This document shows positions 39,195-46,624 of a DNA stretch of 56,288 nucleotides, piece by piece. The notes under the pieces were generated by a model that had not been told where the DNA came from, made no database searches, and saw nothing but the letters and a program-made list of their open reading frames with translations. The position numbers and the translations under genes were made by a program. Each line of letters opens with the position of its first letter. The stretch's first letter is position 1. The DNA is from a virus. The stretch spans positions 1-56,288 of IMG/VR virus record IMGVR_UViG_3300032893_000058, one strand, 5' to 3'.

Positions 39195-39710
39195 TCAGTC
39201 GAGCTTAGAGCCAGGCTTCGGCTTCGGTGGTTCGCTGCGCGCCAGCCCGGCGACGCCGCCCTTTGCCGGCTTGGTGTCGGGGGCCGCCGCATTCTTGGCC
39301 GGCGGATCGTCGTTTTTGGCTGGTTCGTTGCTCTTGGGGTTGCCCTTGGGGTCGTCGGCGATATCGGCCTTGGCCTTGAGCCGCGCGTTCTCGTCGCGCA
39401 GCCGCTGCAATTCGTCACGCATGTCCTCCGGATCGCGGATGCGCTCAAGTTCCGGGTGTTCGGCGTAAAACGCGTCTTCGTCGTCCGGCCCGCGCAGAAC
39501 GATGGCGCGACCGACCGAATCGAAGAACGGTTTGCCTTCCTTGGTGTGCGGCATCAGCGGATAGCGCCGGTATTCGTAAGCCGGGAATTCGTTGGGGTCC
39601 ATCTGCTTGGTCTGCGACTGAGCGATGAACTTCCGAATGTCACGCAGCGGCCCGCGGCCCTTTTGCGGGGGCGGCGCCACCTGATCACGATAACCGATTA
39701 AGCCAGTCAT
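39195..39710 (-). CDS. Virion-region protein with acidic and coiled-coil segments
   Basis: 171 residues. YRRYPLMPHTKEGKPFFDS, VGRAIVLRGPDDEDAFYAEH (domain shared with 38147), a coiled coil (DELQRLRDENARLKAK) and a Pro/Lys-rich tail. Downstream of the coat gene; possibly an assembly or decoration factor. Function unknown. Confidence 0.55.
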   Translation of the reverse strand: MTGLIGYRDQVAPPPQKGRGPLRDIRKFIAQSQTKQMDPNEFPAYEYRRYPLMPHTKEGKPFFDSVGRAIVLRGPDDEDAFYAEHPELERIRDPEDMRDELQRLRDENARLKAKADIADDPKGNPKSNEPAKNDDPPAKNAAAPDTKPAKGGVAGLARSEPPKPKPGSKLD

Positions 39711-39724
39711 TGTACTGCCTCCTG

Positions 39725-39750
39725 CACGGGTATTGTTACCGCCCGGACGG
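39725..39750 (-). promoter_or_regulatory. Capsid-operon hairpin repeat, copy 1
   Basis: CCGTCCGGGCGG, 8 nt, CCCGTG on the minus strand, just before the ribosome-binding site of the gene at 39710. The 12-mer folds back on itself. Also found at 41082-41110 and 42051-42072. Confidence 0.5.
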
Positions 39751-39796
39751 GACTAGAAGAATGGGGCGGGCGTTATTGCCCGCCCCCAACGCAACT

Positions 39797-41008
39797 TTAA
39801 ATCTTGTCCGGAACGATGCAGCCCCACTCGCCGCGCACCACCAGCGCGCCGAACAGAACATCGAGCCGGGTCACTTCCTGGTCGGTGCCGATCAGATAAT
39901 CGGTCACCGAACGCATCGACACGTTGTCGTACTTGTGACGTGCCGTGACCTTGTTCGCCGGCAATGGCAGGTCGCCGGTCGCCATCGTCACCATTTGCGG
40001 CGCGTAGCGGAACGACTTGCGATAGACCGACGACGCCACGAAATATGGCGTGATCACTGCGTTGTTGGCCGGCGACGCGGTCACGGTCTGATATTGGACC
40101 GGGTTGCCGAGATTGTCGGCCGGGATCAGCGACGGGTACACGCTCAACTGCACCGCGCCATTGGCCGCCGCCACCGTGACGACGAATTGACGAAGTTCGC
40201 CAGTGTCCAGCTTGGTAACGCGGTTCACGGCGTCGACGCCGGCAATCGTCACGATGTCGCCGACGTTGAACGTGCCGACCAGCGCGTTGATCGCGATGTT
40301 CGGTCCGGTCTGCCCGGCGCCGTTGACGGTCGCGGTCGTGGCCGTGCCGCAGGTGTGCTTGATTACGGTCTGGTCCGAGAACCAGGTCGCGCCGAGGGCC
40401 TTGTACATCGTGCCCTCGTAATATTGGTCGCTGATCGCCGTGGACGGGTTGAGCAGCCCGGACAGCGATTGCACGACGCGCGCCTCTTGACGCGGGTCGT
40501 TGATGATCTTGTGATTGACCATCGGCGCCGAGTTCAAGGCGAGCGTCGCTTGCGCGTCCAGATAAGTCCCGGAATCCGGGGTCTGAACGTTGCCGTTGCC
40601 GTCGAGACTTGCCGAGACGTTGCAGATCGCCTCGACAGTGTTGCCCATGATGGTCGACGCCACGTCGCCGGCCAGATTGTTCATCATCGGCAGCAAGATG
40701 CGCTCCGAAAAATCGTCCAACGACAGCAGCAGGTCGGCGGTCGTGAAGTTGACGTCGACGCCGTCCTGTGTCGCCATGGTGAGGACGGTCTGCTGTTCGG
40801 AAGTGTCCTGCAGATTGACTGCCGGGCCGTGACGGACGATGTAGTCGTTCGGCAGACGGATGCGCAAGGTCGAGCCGATCTTGGCATTGGTCTTACCGAA
40901 TTCCGGGTCGTACTGCTTGTCGATGTTCCGAATGTACATGTTCGAGTTGACGAACAGTTCGATCGCCTCGCGGGTAATCATGCTGATCGTCAGAAGGTTG
41001 TTGGCCAT
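39797..41008 (-). CDS. Major capsid protein, P22 coat type
   Basis: 403 residues. N-terminus MANNLLTISMITREAIELFV, then QYDPEFGKTNAKIGSTLRIR, SDDFSERILLPMMNNLAGDV, matching the P22 coat protein family (HK97 fold with insertion). An insertion-like beta region (GPNIAINALVGTFNVGDIVT) corresponds to the domain inserted in P22-type coats. It has its own sigma70-like promoter just upstream. Confidence 0.88.
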   Translation of the reverse strand: MANNLLTISMITREAIELFVNSNMYIRNIDKQYDPEFGKTNAKIGSTLRIRLPNDYIVRHGPAVNLQDTSEQQTVLTMATQDGVDVNFTTADLLLSLDDFSERILLPMMNNLAGDVASTIMGNTVEAICNVSASLDGNGNVQTPDSGTYLDAQATLALNSAPMVNHKIINDPRQEARVVQSLSGLLNPSTAISDQYYEGTMYKALGATWFSDQTVIKHTCGTATTATVNGAGQTGPNIAINALVGTFNVGDIVTIAGVDAVNRVTKLDTGELRQFVVTVAAANGAVQLSVYPSLIPADNLGNPVQYQTVTASPANNAVITPYFVASSVYRKSFRYAPQMVTMATGDLPLPANKVTARHKYDNVSMRSVTDYLIGTDQEVTRLDVLFGALVVRGEWGCIVPDKI

Positions 41009-41066
41009 GGAAATGTCTCCGTGCTGACCGTTTCAATTCGATGGCAGCGTCCATAGACCGCCTCTG

Positions 41067-41095
41067 AATTAAATGGACCAGCACGGGATAGTCAA
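41067..41095 (-). promoter_or_regulatory. Putative coat-gene promoter
   Basis: On the minus strand TTGACT (41095-41090), 17 nt, TTAATT (41072-41067), about 60 bp before the coat start. It overlaps a hairpin repeat. A separate coat promoter would raise capsid supply. Confidence 0.55.
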
Positions 41096-41110
41096 GTTCC
41101 GCCCGGACGG
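41082..41110 (-). promoter_or_regulatory. Capsid-operon hairpin repeat, copy 2
   Basis: CCGTCCGGGCGG, 11 nt, CCCGTG on the minus strand, between scaffold and coat genes. Confidence 0.5.
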
Positions 41111-41151
41111 AATCGCACTGCATTACCCGGCAGGACGGGCTGTTCGGTACT

Positions 41152-42033
41152 CTAGCCGGCGCGGCCCGCTTGCCGCGCCTCGAAACGGGCCTTCTTTTGC
41201 GCGGCACGCCGTGCGTACCACGTATCGTCGTCAAGTTCGTCGTTCAGCGCGGTCGGATCGCCGCGGTTGGCGCCACGCACACCCTCAGTCGGGGCCGGTG
41301 CGTCGGACGGCTTCGGGCTCGACTTCTTGGTAGGTATGCCCATCTTGACGATTTCAGCGAAGCGCTTGGCTGCCGGCAAGTCCATGATGCGCTGGTATTC
41401 TTCCGGGTTGGTGCCCAGCTTGTGCAACACTTGCGCCGGGTCATCGGCCGCCAAGATGTTGTTCATGGTGTCGATGTCGAAGCCGCCCAGCGTCGCCAAT
41501 GTGTCGGTGGCCTTCTGCCATTCGGCGCCGTAGCGCTCGCGGCCGGCGGCATCGGTATCGTTGGAACTGCGCTCAAAATTTTGCTGCGCTACTATCTTGG
41601 CCGCTTCAGCACGGACTGCGTCGGGGTCTGTAACTGGGGGGGCTTGGCGCGGGGCGGGGCGAGCCGCGGGCGCAGCCGCCGGATCGGGGGCCGCTGCGCC
41701 GCCGTCGCCAGCCGGCTGATCGCCACTGAGCCGCTGCAACATGGCGTTGGCGGCGGCGAGCGACCCTTCCAGTTCGGCGCGTTGGCGTCGCTCTTCCTGT
41801 AGCTGGGCGTGCTTGCGGCGGATTTCCTTGTCGCGCCAGTCAGGCCCGGCGCCGGCCGGGGCCGCTGCACCACCGTCGCCGGCAGCGGGATCGGCCGCCG
41901 CTGCAGCGCCACCATCGCCGGCTGCGGGATCGGTCGCCGCGCCGCCATTGTCGGCCGGCGGGTCAGCCGCAGCGCCGCCGTCATTCTCGCCCGCGTAAAA
42001 CGGCAACGTTTGCCATAGGAATTGCTTCAACAT
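41152..42033 (-). CDS. Capsid scaffolding-like protein
   Basis: 293 residues directly before the coat gene. N-terminal third low-complexity with repeats of PAAGDGGAAA, central coiled coil (QEERRQRAELEGSLAAANAM), and a basic helical C-terminus (DTWYARRAAQKKARFEARQ). Position, composition and basic end fit P22-like scaffolds. No sequence motif is decisive. Confidence 0.65.
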   Translation of the reverse strand: MLKQFLWQTLPFYAGENDGGAAADPPADNGGAATDPAAGDGGAAAAADPAAGDGGAAAPAGAGPDWRDKEIRRKHAQLQEERRQRAELEGSLAAANAMLQRLSGDQPAGDGGAAAPDPAAAPAARPAPRQAPPVTDPDAVRAEAAKIVAQQNFERSSNDTDAAGRERYGAEWQKATDTLATLGGFDIDTMNNILAADDPAQVLHKLGTNPEEYQRIMDLPAAKRFAEIVKMGIPTKKSSPKPSDAPAPTEGVRGANRGDPTALNDELDDDTWYARRAAQKKARFEARQAGRAG

Positions 42034-42050
42034 GTCGTCACTCCTTCATG

Positions 42051-42072
42051 CACGGGTTTACCGCCCGGACGG
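42051..42072 (-). promoter_or_regulatory. Capsid-operon hairpin repeat, copy 3
   Basis: CCGTCCGGGCGG, 4 nt, CCCGTG on the minus strand. It spans the stop codon of the upstream gene and precedes the scaffold ribosome-binding site (GAAGGAGTG). Confidence 0.45.
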
Positions 42073-42300
42073 TTTCGCGACTTTCTGCAAAGTCTTCATT
42101 TGTTCCTTAGCGACTACCTTGACGTCCCGCATCAAGGTCCGGTCGCATTGAATCTCGGCGGCGCGCGTCAAAGTGCGCAGCGCATCTTCGGCACGATAGC
42201 GACGCTCGCGTGCGTCCATCTGACTGCGCGAGCCGGGCGCCGTCGTCGGGACGGCGGTGGCGCTGGGGCTAATTAACCGCTGCAACCGATTTTTCGCCAT
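42058..42300 (-). CDS. Small basic protein before scaffold
   Basis: 80 residues, helical and basic (ARERRYRAEDALRTLTRAAE; VVAKEQMKTLQKVA). Overlaps its upstream neighbour by 32 bp. Unknown function, probably capsid-associated by position. Confidence 0.5.
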   Translation of the reverse strand: MAKNRLQRLISPSATAVPTTAPGSRSQMDARERRYRAEDALRTLTRAAEIQCDRTLMRDVKVVAKEQMKTLQKVAKPSGR

Positions 42301-42637
42301 AGTCGTCTTTCTCCATCTTTTGATGGACGCGTTTGCCGAATTTTTCCGAAGCGCCGCGGTCGCGGATCAGCGCTTCGGCGATCTGATCTTTCATGTAAGT
42401 CGAGACGCGCGCTTCCGGCGCCTTTAGCATTTCGACCAGCAGGCGCCGCGCCAATACCACAAAGTGAACCCACCCTGGCGGAATTTTTTTAGCCTGGTTC
42501 TCTCCTACGATTCGCCAGCCACTTTTATAATGCTTCCAAGTAGGAAAAGCAGCGCGAAAGCGCTCGCTACGATTGCGCTCGTAAAATTGACCGGCTAATT
42601 CCACGGCCATTGATTTAATGAGCGGTTCTATCGACAT
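42269..42637 (-). CDS. Conserved phage hypothetical protein
   Basis: 122 residues. ELAGQFYERNRSERFRAAFPTWKHY and GWVHFVVLARRLLVEML resemble a hypothetical family of phage structural modules. Unknown role. Overlaps the homing endonuclease by 23 bp. Confidence 0.55.
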   Translation of the reverse strand: MSIEPLIKSMAVELAGQFYERNRSERFRAAFPTWKHYKSGWRIVGENQAKKIPPGWVHFVVLARRLLVEMLKAPEARVSTYMKDQIAEALIRDRGASEKFGKRVHQKMEKDDYGEKSVAAVN

Positions 42638-43121
42638 TAAGCCGCCCTTTCTTATTAAGTTTGTTCATTTGGCTTTTATACCAAGCGTCTTTCTTTAAAG
42701 TCTCTGTGGTGCGAAAATAATTACCATTAACTAATTTACACCGCAGAGACTTTGGAAGAGTAACGTGAGTCTCCCAAAATTCGATGGCTAATTTAGCCCG
42801 TTCTGCTTTAACAATTAAATACGGGTACATTTCGCACAACAAATTGTATGCAGCTTCTCCATTCCATGTTAAACGACCAGCTACCTTGCATTGGGCTGGG
42901 CGATTACATCGGTCGTTTAAATAAAAGCAACCGCCATAAACCCCGTGGATTAGCCTTAACACTGTCATATCAGTATTAACGACTGATACGCGGAGAGTGC
43001 TGCGCTTATATTTTCCTAACCGAGCAATCGTAATGTTACCTTCACCGTCAAAAAATCCGGCTAAGTATACGAGCGACAAAACTTGTCGCAATAGCCGTTT
43101 ATTTTTAGTTTTAGGTATCAT
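42615..43121 (-). CDS. LAGLIDADG homing endonuclease
   Basis: 168 residues from ATG 43121 (overlapping the previous stop). The single LAGLIDADG motif reads YLAGFFDGEGNITI (about residues 19-32), and the C-terminal half has the matching fold (LYLIVKAERAKLAIEF-like). It is much more AT-rich than its neighbours and sits between two virion genes, as a free-standing mobile endonuclease. A single motif suggests it works as a homodimer. Confidence 0.85.
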   Translation of the reverse strand: MIPKTKNKRLLRQVLSLVYLAGFFDGEGNITIARLGKYKRSTLRVSVVNTDMTVLRLIHGVYGGCFYLNDRCNRPAQCKVAGRLTWNGEAAYNLLCEMYPYLIVKAERAKLAIEFWETHVTLPKSLRCKLVNGNYFRTTETLKKDAWYKSQMNKLNKKGRLNVDRTAH

Positions 43122-43327
43122 CAACGCTTACCACGCTTGCCGTGAAAATTTTTCTGTCCGGGCGCCGCGTGCTTCTTGCGGGCGATTTCGCCGATCACGC
43201 CGCCCGGCACACCTTCAGCCTTGAGTTGCGCCGCCCGGCCGCCGTGGCCCAGCTTGTTCGACTTGCCGCGAAACGACCCGGTCTTCCGGGTGCCGTGACG
43301 ATGCAACTTTCCTGCCGGCTGTGCCAT
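43121..43327 (-). CDS. Small basic Gly-rich phage protein
   Basis: 68 residues from ATG 43327 (GGAGGG upstream). GTRKTGSFRGKSNKLGHGGR, GVIGEIARKKHAAPGQKNF. Similar small basic proteins occur in many phage structural modules. Unknown function. Confidence 0.55.
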   Translation of the reverse strand: MAQPAGKLHRHGTRKTGSFRGKSNKLGHGGRAAQLKAEGVPGGVIGEIARKKHAAPGQKNFHGKRGKR

Positions 43328-43403
43328 TTCGACGCCCTCCATGGGGGATTGTGGCGCCCCGCCGCAATTTATATCACGACGGGGCCGGTGTCAATTTCCG
43401 AAG

Positions 43404-43673
43404 CTATTTATTGTGCTTCGGCTCGGGTCCGATGTGCGGGTAATTCGAACCCTGCCGCGGCCCGATATTCGGGCCACGCATCGACATGCCGCCCTCATGG
43501 TGATGCGGCTCGGTGTGCGCCGAATGCATGTGCGGGCCATGATGCTCTTCGTGATGGTTCCGATGATGTGACGACACATCGGGGTGGTGATGGCCTTTGC
43601 CGTGCTTGTGACCCTCTTCGTGATGGTGATGAGTCCGAGTATGCTTGGTGTGGGGCTTCGTATGCTTCGCCAT
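43404..43673 (-). CDS. Histidine-rich small protein
   Basis: 89 residues, about a quarter of them His (THHHHEEGHKHGKGHHH, HRNHHEEHHGPHMHS), with AGGAG before the start. Likely to bind divalent metals such as Zn or Ni, but function is not known. The gene lies in the structural module. Confidence 0.6.
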   Translation of the reverse strand: MAKHTKPHTKHTRTHHHHEEGHKHGKGHHHPDVSSHHRNHHEEHHGPHMHSAHTEPHHHEGGMSMRGPNIGPRQGSNYPHIGPEPKHNK

Positions 43674-43697
43674 GGTTGCATTCTCCTGTGGTGGTCC

Positions 43698-43847
43698 TTA
43701 GCGCCGCTTGGATTTGGTCTTGCGCCCGGCGCGACGCTGAACGGCATAGCCAATGGCCGCCGCCTGCTTGGGAGGCTTACCAGCCTCGATCTCGGTGCGA
43801 ATGTTCTGTCGCAAGGCTTTCTTGGATTTTGATTTAATGAGCGGCAT
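43698..43847 (-). CDS. Small conserved phage protein (DUF6496-like)
   Basis: 49 residues, [35 protein letters not shown], ending in Lys/Arg. This pattern is common to very small basic proteins of many phages. Function unknown. Its start shares 1 bp with the stop of the upstream gene. Confidence 0.65.
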   Translation of the reverse strand: MPLIKSKSKKALRQNIRTEIEAGKPPKQAAAIGYAVQRRAGRKTKSKRR

Positions 43848-46171
43848 CAGCGCTTCTCCTGATCTTGAAACGGATTGCCGTTAACCGGCGTGAACATGAA
43901 TGGCGAGCCGTGCATGAATAGCGGGAAGCCTTTGCGCTGCGCCACGTCCTTCATCTTGGGCGTGAGGCGAAGGACAGGAACGCGCACACCCTCAGCATCA
44001 ACATCCATGAACCGCTTGGCTGCGTCCAGGTCCTTGAAATAGCGAATTCCTTCCGGGTGCTCAACCATGAACTTATAATCGTTGGAACGCATCAAATTGG
44101 CGACGTGCGGCGCCAAATCGGGATCGTCATGCGTGCGCAAATGAAAATTGGCGGATTCGGGCGGCAGGCTCTTATATTCCACCTTAGCTCCAAACTTCTT
44201 TCCTATCGCGTTGGCCTTGTCGACCAGCATCTTGTCGTAGAATTTCTTCATGCCTTCGCCGCCGACCTTGAGATCGGGCGTGTCCAATTCAACGTTGCGG
44301 TCGCCGAATTTAAAGTCTGGCCCGGCTTTGTTGATTAATTTTTGTGCTGGTTCTTTGCCGATCACTCCTTCTAACTTATCAAGCGACTCCAAATCATGTG
44401 TCAATACAGTATGACCACCTTTGTCGTATGCGATTATATTGTACGGAAGGCGCGGATTGTTGCTAGCGCCCAGTGACACTTTGCTGAGTTTTTTGCTCAG
44501 ATCATATCGCTCCGCCTGCTGCTCGCCCGGCGTCCAGCTTATCGCGTCGTAGCCTTCACGCGCCGCCTTGGTAATGGCGCGCTTGAGAGCAAGATCGGCC
44601 CAAGTGGTCTTAAACGGAGCGTCGGGAACACCTTCCTGCATTAATTGTTGCTGAGCAGCACGAACATATTCGTCACGACGTGTCCTGTCTAGTTGGTCAA
44701 AGGTTGGTTCATCCGCTTGTTTATGATTATTCCAGAAATCAGAAGCTTTAGCTTCTATTTCTTGCTGAGTGGGCGGCGTTGTACGCCGATATCCTTGCTT
44801 CCTTCCCGCTTGGTGCCAGTCGCTCTGCACTTCTTCCAGGTGAAGGGACTTACCGACGTCGGGAATGACTCTGTCATTCATCCGCATATGGACAAGCACG
44901 TTAGGCTCGTCCCAGTGGGAAGACTGAAATATATCGCCTGTCACATGACCTGCACCTTGATGAACTAAGGCGCGTTCCAACCCCACCATTTCATTGGATT
45001 CAGCATCGGTCAGACTGCGCTGATCTGCAATGCGGGTTAGCGCGTCATAACGCGCAGTTGCGTTTTGTGCGCCATTCGGCATCGTCAACAGCAGTTCGCG
45101 ATAGTTGTCGCCGCCCGGCAACTGATAATCGGAATATTTAGGGGCGCCGCCCGCGTAATACCGCAAATTATGTTCAGCCGATTCGTGCGACCAATCAAAT
45201 AAGACGTCGGGGTTTTGCTCCTGCACTGCTTGGCGAAATTCGGAAGCTATATTGCTAGCTTCTTGCGGCGTGTTGCCTACGCCCAAAATATTATTGTTGC
45301 CATCAACCGCGTGAAACATTCCGTCGTTACGAGGTTCGACACGCACCGAAGTATTCGGATGCCATTGCCCATAAATATGGTCGGCTTCTTCTCCGATACT
45401 ATCTTCGTGTAATGGTGTTCCGCTCTTTTCCACTTCCTGTAGCTGCGGCCCGTGGCCCTGTGCGTGCGCCAGCATGTCGGACTTCGTCATGGCCTGCTTG
45501 CCGGCCGGGAAGTTGAGCCAGTCGAGTTCTTCCTGCTTGACGCCGGGTTGATTGCGTAGCCAGCCTTGCCATTGGTCGGCAGTCATTTTGTCCTGCGGCG
45601 CGCTGGTCAGCGCGTGCTCGACGGCGGAATGAAACGCGCCGCCCGCCGGCAATTCCGGTTGCACTGCTCGACCGCCGCCCATGCCTAACGCCGTTCCTTC
45701 GCGCGCCATCGCCGCCGGCATGCTACCAAGCCCGGCGAATGCCGACAAGTCCTGAACGCGCTGGACGGCAGCTTCGCTCGGGTAACCGGTGCGCGGGTCG
45801 ATTTCGGGCTGCATCGATGTGACGTTGCCGTACGGGTCGCGCGTCGTCACTTGCCCGGTTTGATACACTTCACCTGGCAACGTCAGGGCCGACCGCACCA
45901 GCCGTTCCGGCCACGTCTCGTAGCGTAGGCCATTGAGGCCGAGCAATTTGTCGAGAATGCCGCGTTGCTGGGGCTGCGGCTGGGCTTGCGTCAATTGCTG
46001 CACGGCGTTGGGCGCCCCGACCGGCTGCGGGCTAATCAGTGACCGGATATCGGTGCCGTCGCCGGGCGACGGCGGCATATAATTAGCCGGCATGATCGCA
46101 ATACGCGGCACGCCTTCCGCCGTCCGCGGAACGGTCGACCAGTCATCGTCTTGGTAATAAGCGTCGCTCAA
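43847..46171 (-). CDS. Large polyvalent-type virion protein
   Basis: 774 residues from a TTG start. The N-terminal 180 residues are Pro/Gln/Ala-rich. The core contains [38 protein letters not shown] and [20 protein letters not shown], a domain found in phage 'polyvalent' proteins that are probably injected with the DNA. The C-terminus [18 protein letters not shown] belongs to the same domain type. It may act early in the infected cell. No enzymatic role can be assigned. Confidence 0.6.
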   Translation of the reverse strand: MSDAYYQDDDWSTVPRTAEGVPRIAIMPANYMPPSPGDGTDIRSLISPQPVGAPNAVQQLTQAQPQPQQRGILDKLLGLNGLRYETWPERLVRSALTLPGEVYQTGQVTTRDPYGNVTSMQPEIDPRTGYPSEAAVQRVQDLSAFAGLGSMPAAMAREGTALGMGGGRAVQPELPAGGAFHSAVEHALTSAPQDKMTADQWQGWLRNQPGVKQEELDWLNFPAGKQAMTKSDMLAHAQGHGPQLQEVEKSGTPLHEDSIGEEADHIYGQWHPNTSVRVEPRNDGMFHAVDGNNNILGVGNTPQEASNIASEFRQAVQEQNPDVLFDWSHESAEHNLRYYAGGAPKYSDYQLPGGDNYRELLLTMPNGAQNATARYDALTRIADQRSLTDAESNEMVGLERALVHQGAGHVTGDIFQSSHWDEPNVLVHMRMNDRVIPDVGKSLHLEEVQSDWHQAGRKQGYRRTTPPTQQEIEAKASDFWNNHKQADEPTFDQLDRTRRDEYVRAAQQQLMQEGVPDAPFKTTWADLALKRAITKAAREGYDAISWTPGEQQAERYDLSKKLSKVSLGASNNPRLPYNIIAYDKGGHTVLTHDLESLDKLEGVIGKEPAQKLINKAGPDFKFGDRNVELDTPDLKVGGEGMKKFYDKMLVDKANAIGKKFGAKVEYKSLPPESANFHLRTHDDPDLAPHVANLMRSNDYKFMVEHPEGIRYFKDLDAAKRFMDVDAEGVRVPVLRLTPKMKDVAQRKGFPLFMHGSPFMFTPVNGNPFQDQEKR

Positions 46172-46174
46172 ACC

Positions 46175-46624
46175 TTACTCCCAACGTATTGCGATGGCGC
46201 CGGCAATGGAACGGGCGCGGCTACGCAGCGCATGACCGTCATTACCGGATTCCACCACCCACTGGCCGTTCTGCTGGCCGACGATCTTGCCGACGTGGTG
46301 TGGCCATACTACCACGGCGCCGATGCCGACCGGTCCTGGATGGCCCCAGCGCGCCCAGTTGCGCGCGAGGTTATACGAACTACCGGGGTCGCTGCTGACC
46401 AATTGACGCATTGCCCAGCCGCACCAGGCGGCGGGCCGCGGGCCGGCGTGAGCGCTGTTCAACATGTGGAGCAGCCCGGCGCCCAGCCCTTCGGCAAAAT
46501 TGTGCGCCACGACGACATAATGATGGTGCGAACGGTGCGCGTGATGACGTGCGTGATGTCGGCCGTGCGCCGAAGCCGGCGTGGCCAACACGACGAGCAA
46601 TGCTGCGATCAAAATATGTCTCAT
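46175..46624 (-). CDS. Secreted NlpC/P60-like (TIGR02594-type) peptidoglycan enzyme
   Basis: 149 residues. Sec signal peptide (MRHILIAALLVVLATPASA), a His-rich linker (HGRHHARHHAHRSHHH), then PAAWCGWAMRQL (catalytic Cys68), SYNLARNWARWGHPGPVGIG, VVVWPHHVGKIVG (His110) and VVESGNDGHAL. The Cys-His arrangement and the order 'WC - ArnW - wG - pvGa - HVG - GN' match TIGR02594/CHAP-like enzymes that cut peptidoglycan. Located next to the portal gene, so it may be a virion or lysis enzyme. Confidence 0.65.
   Translation of the reverse strand: MRHILIAALLVVLATPASAHGRHHARHHAHRSHHHYVVVAHNFAEGLGAGLLHMLNSAHAGPRPAAWCGWAMRQLVSSDPGSSYNLARNWARWGHPGPVGIGAVVVWPHHVGKIVGQQNGQWVVESGNDGHALRSRARSIAGAIAIRWE

Noticed and set aside
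39710-41056. 448-codon open frame on the plus strand
   Set aside because: Antisense shadow of the coat gene with low-complexity Arg/Val/His composition.
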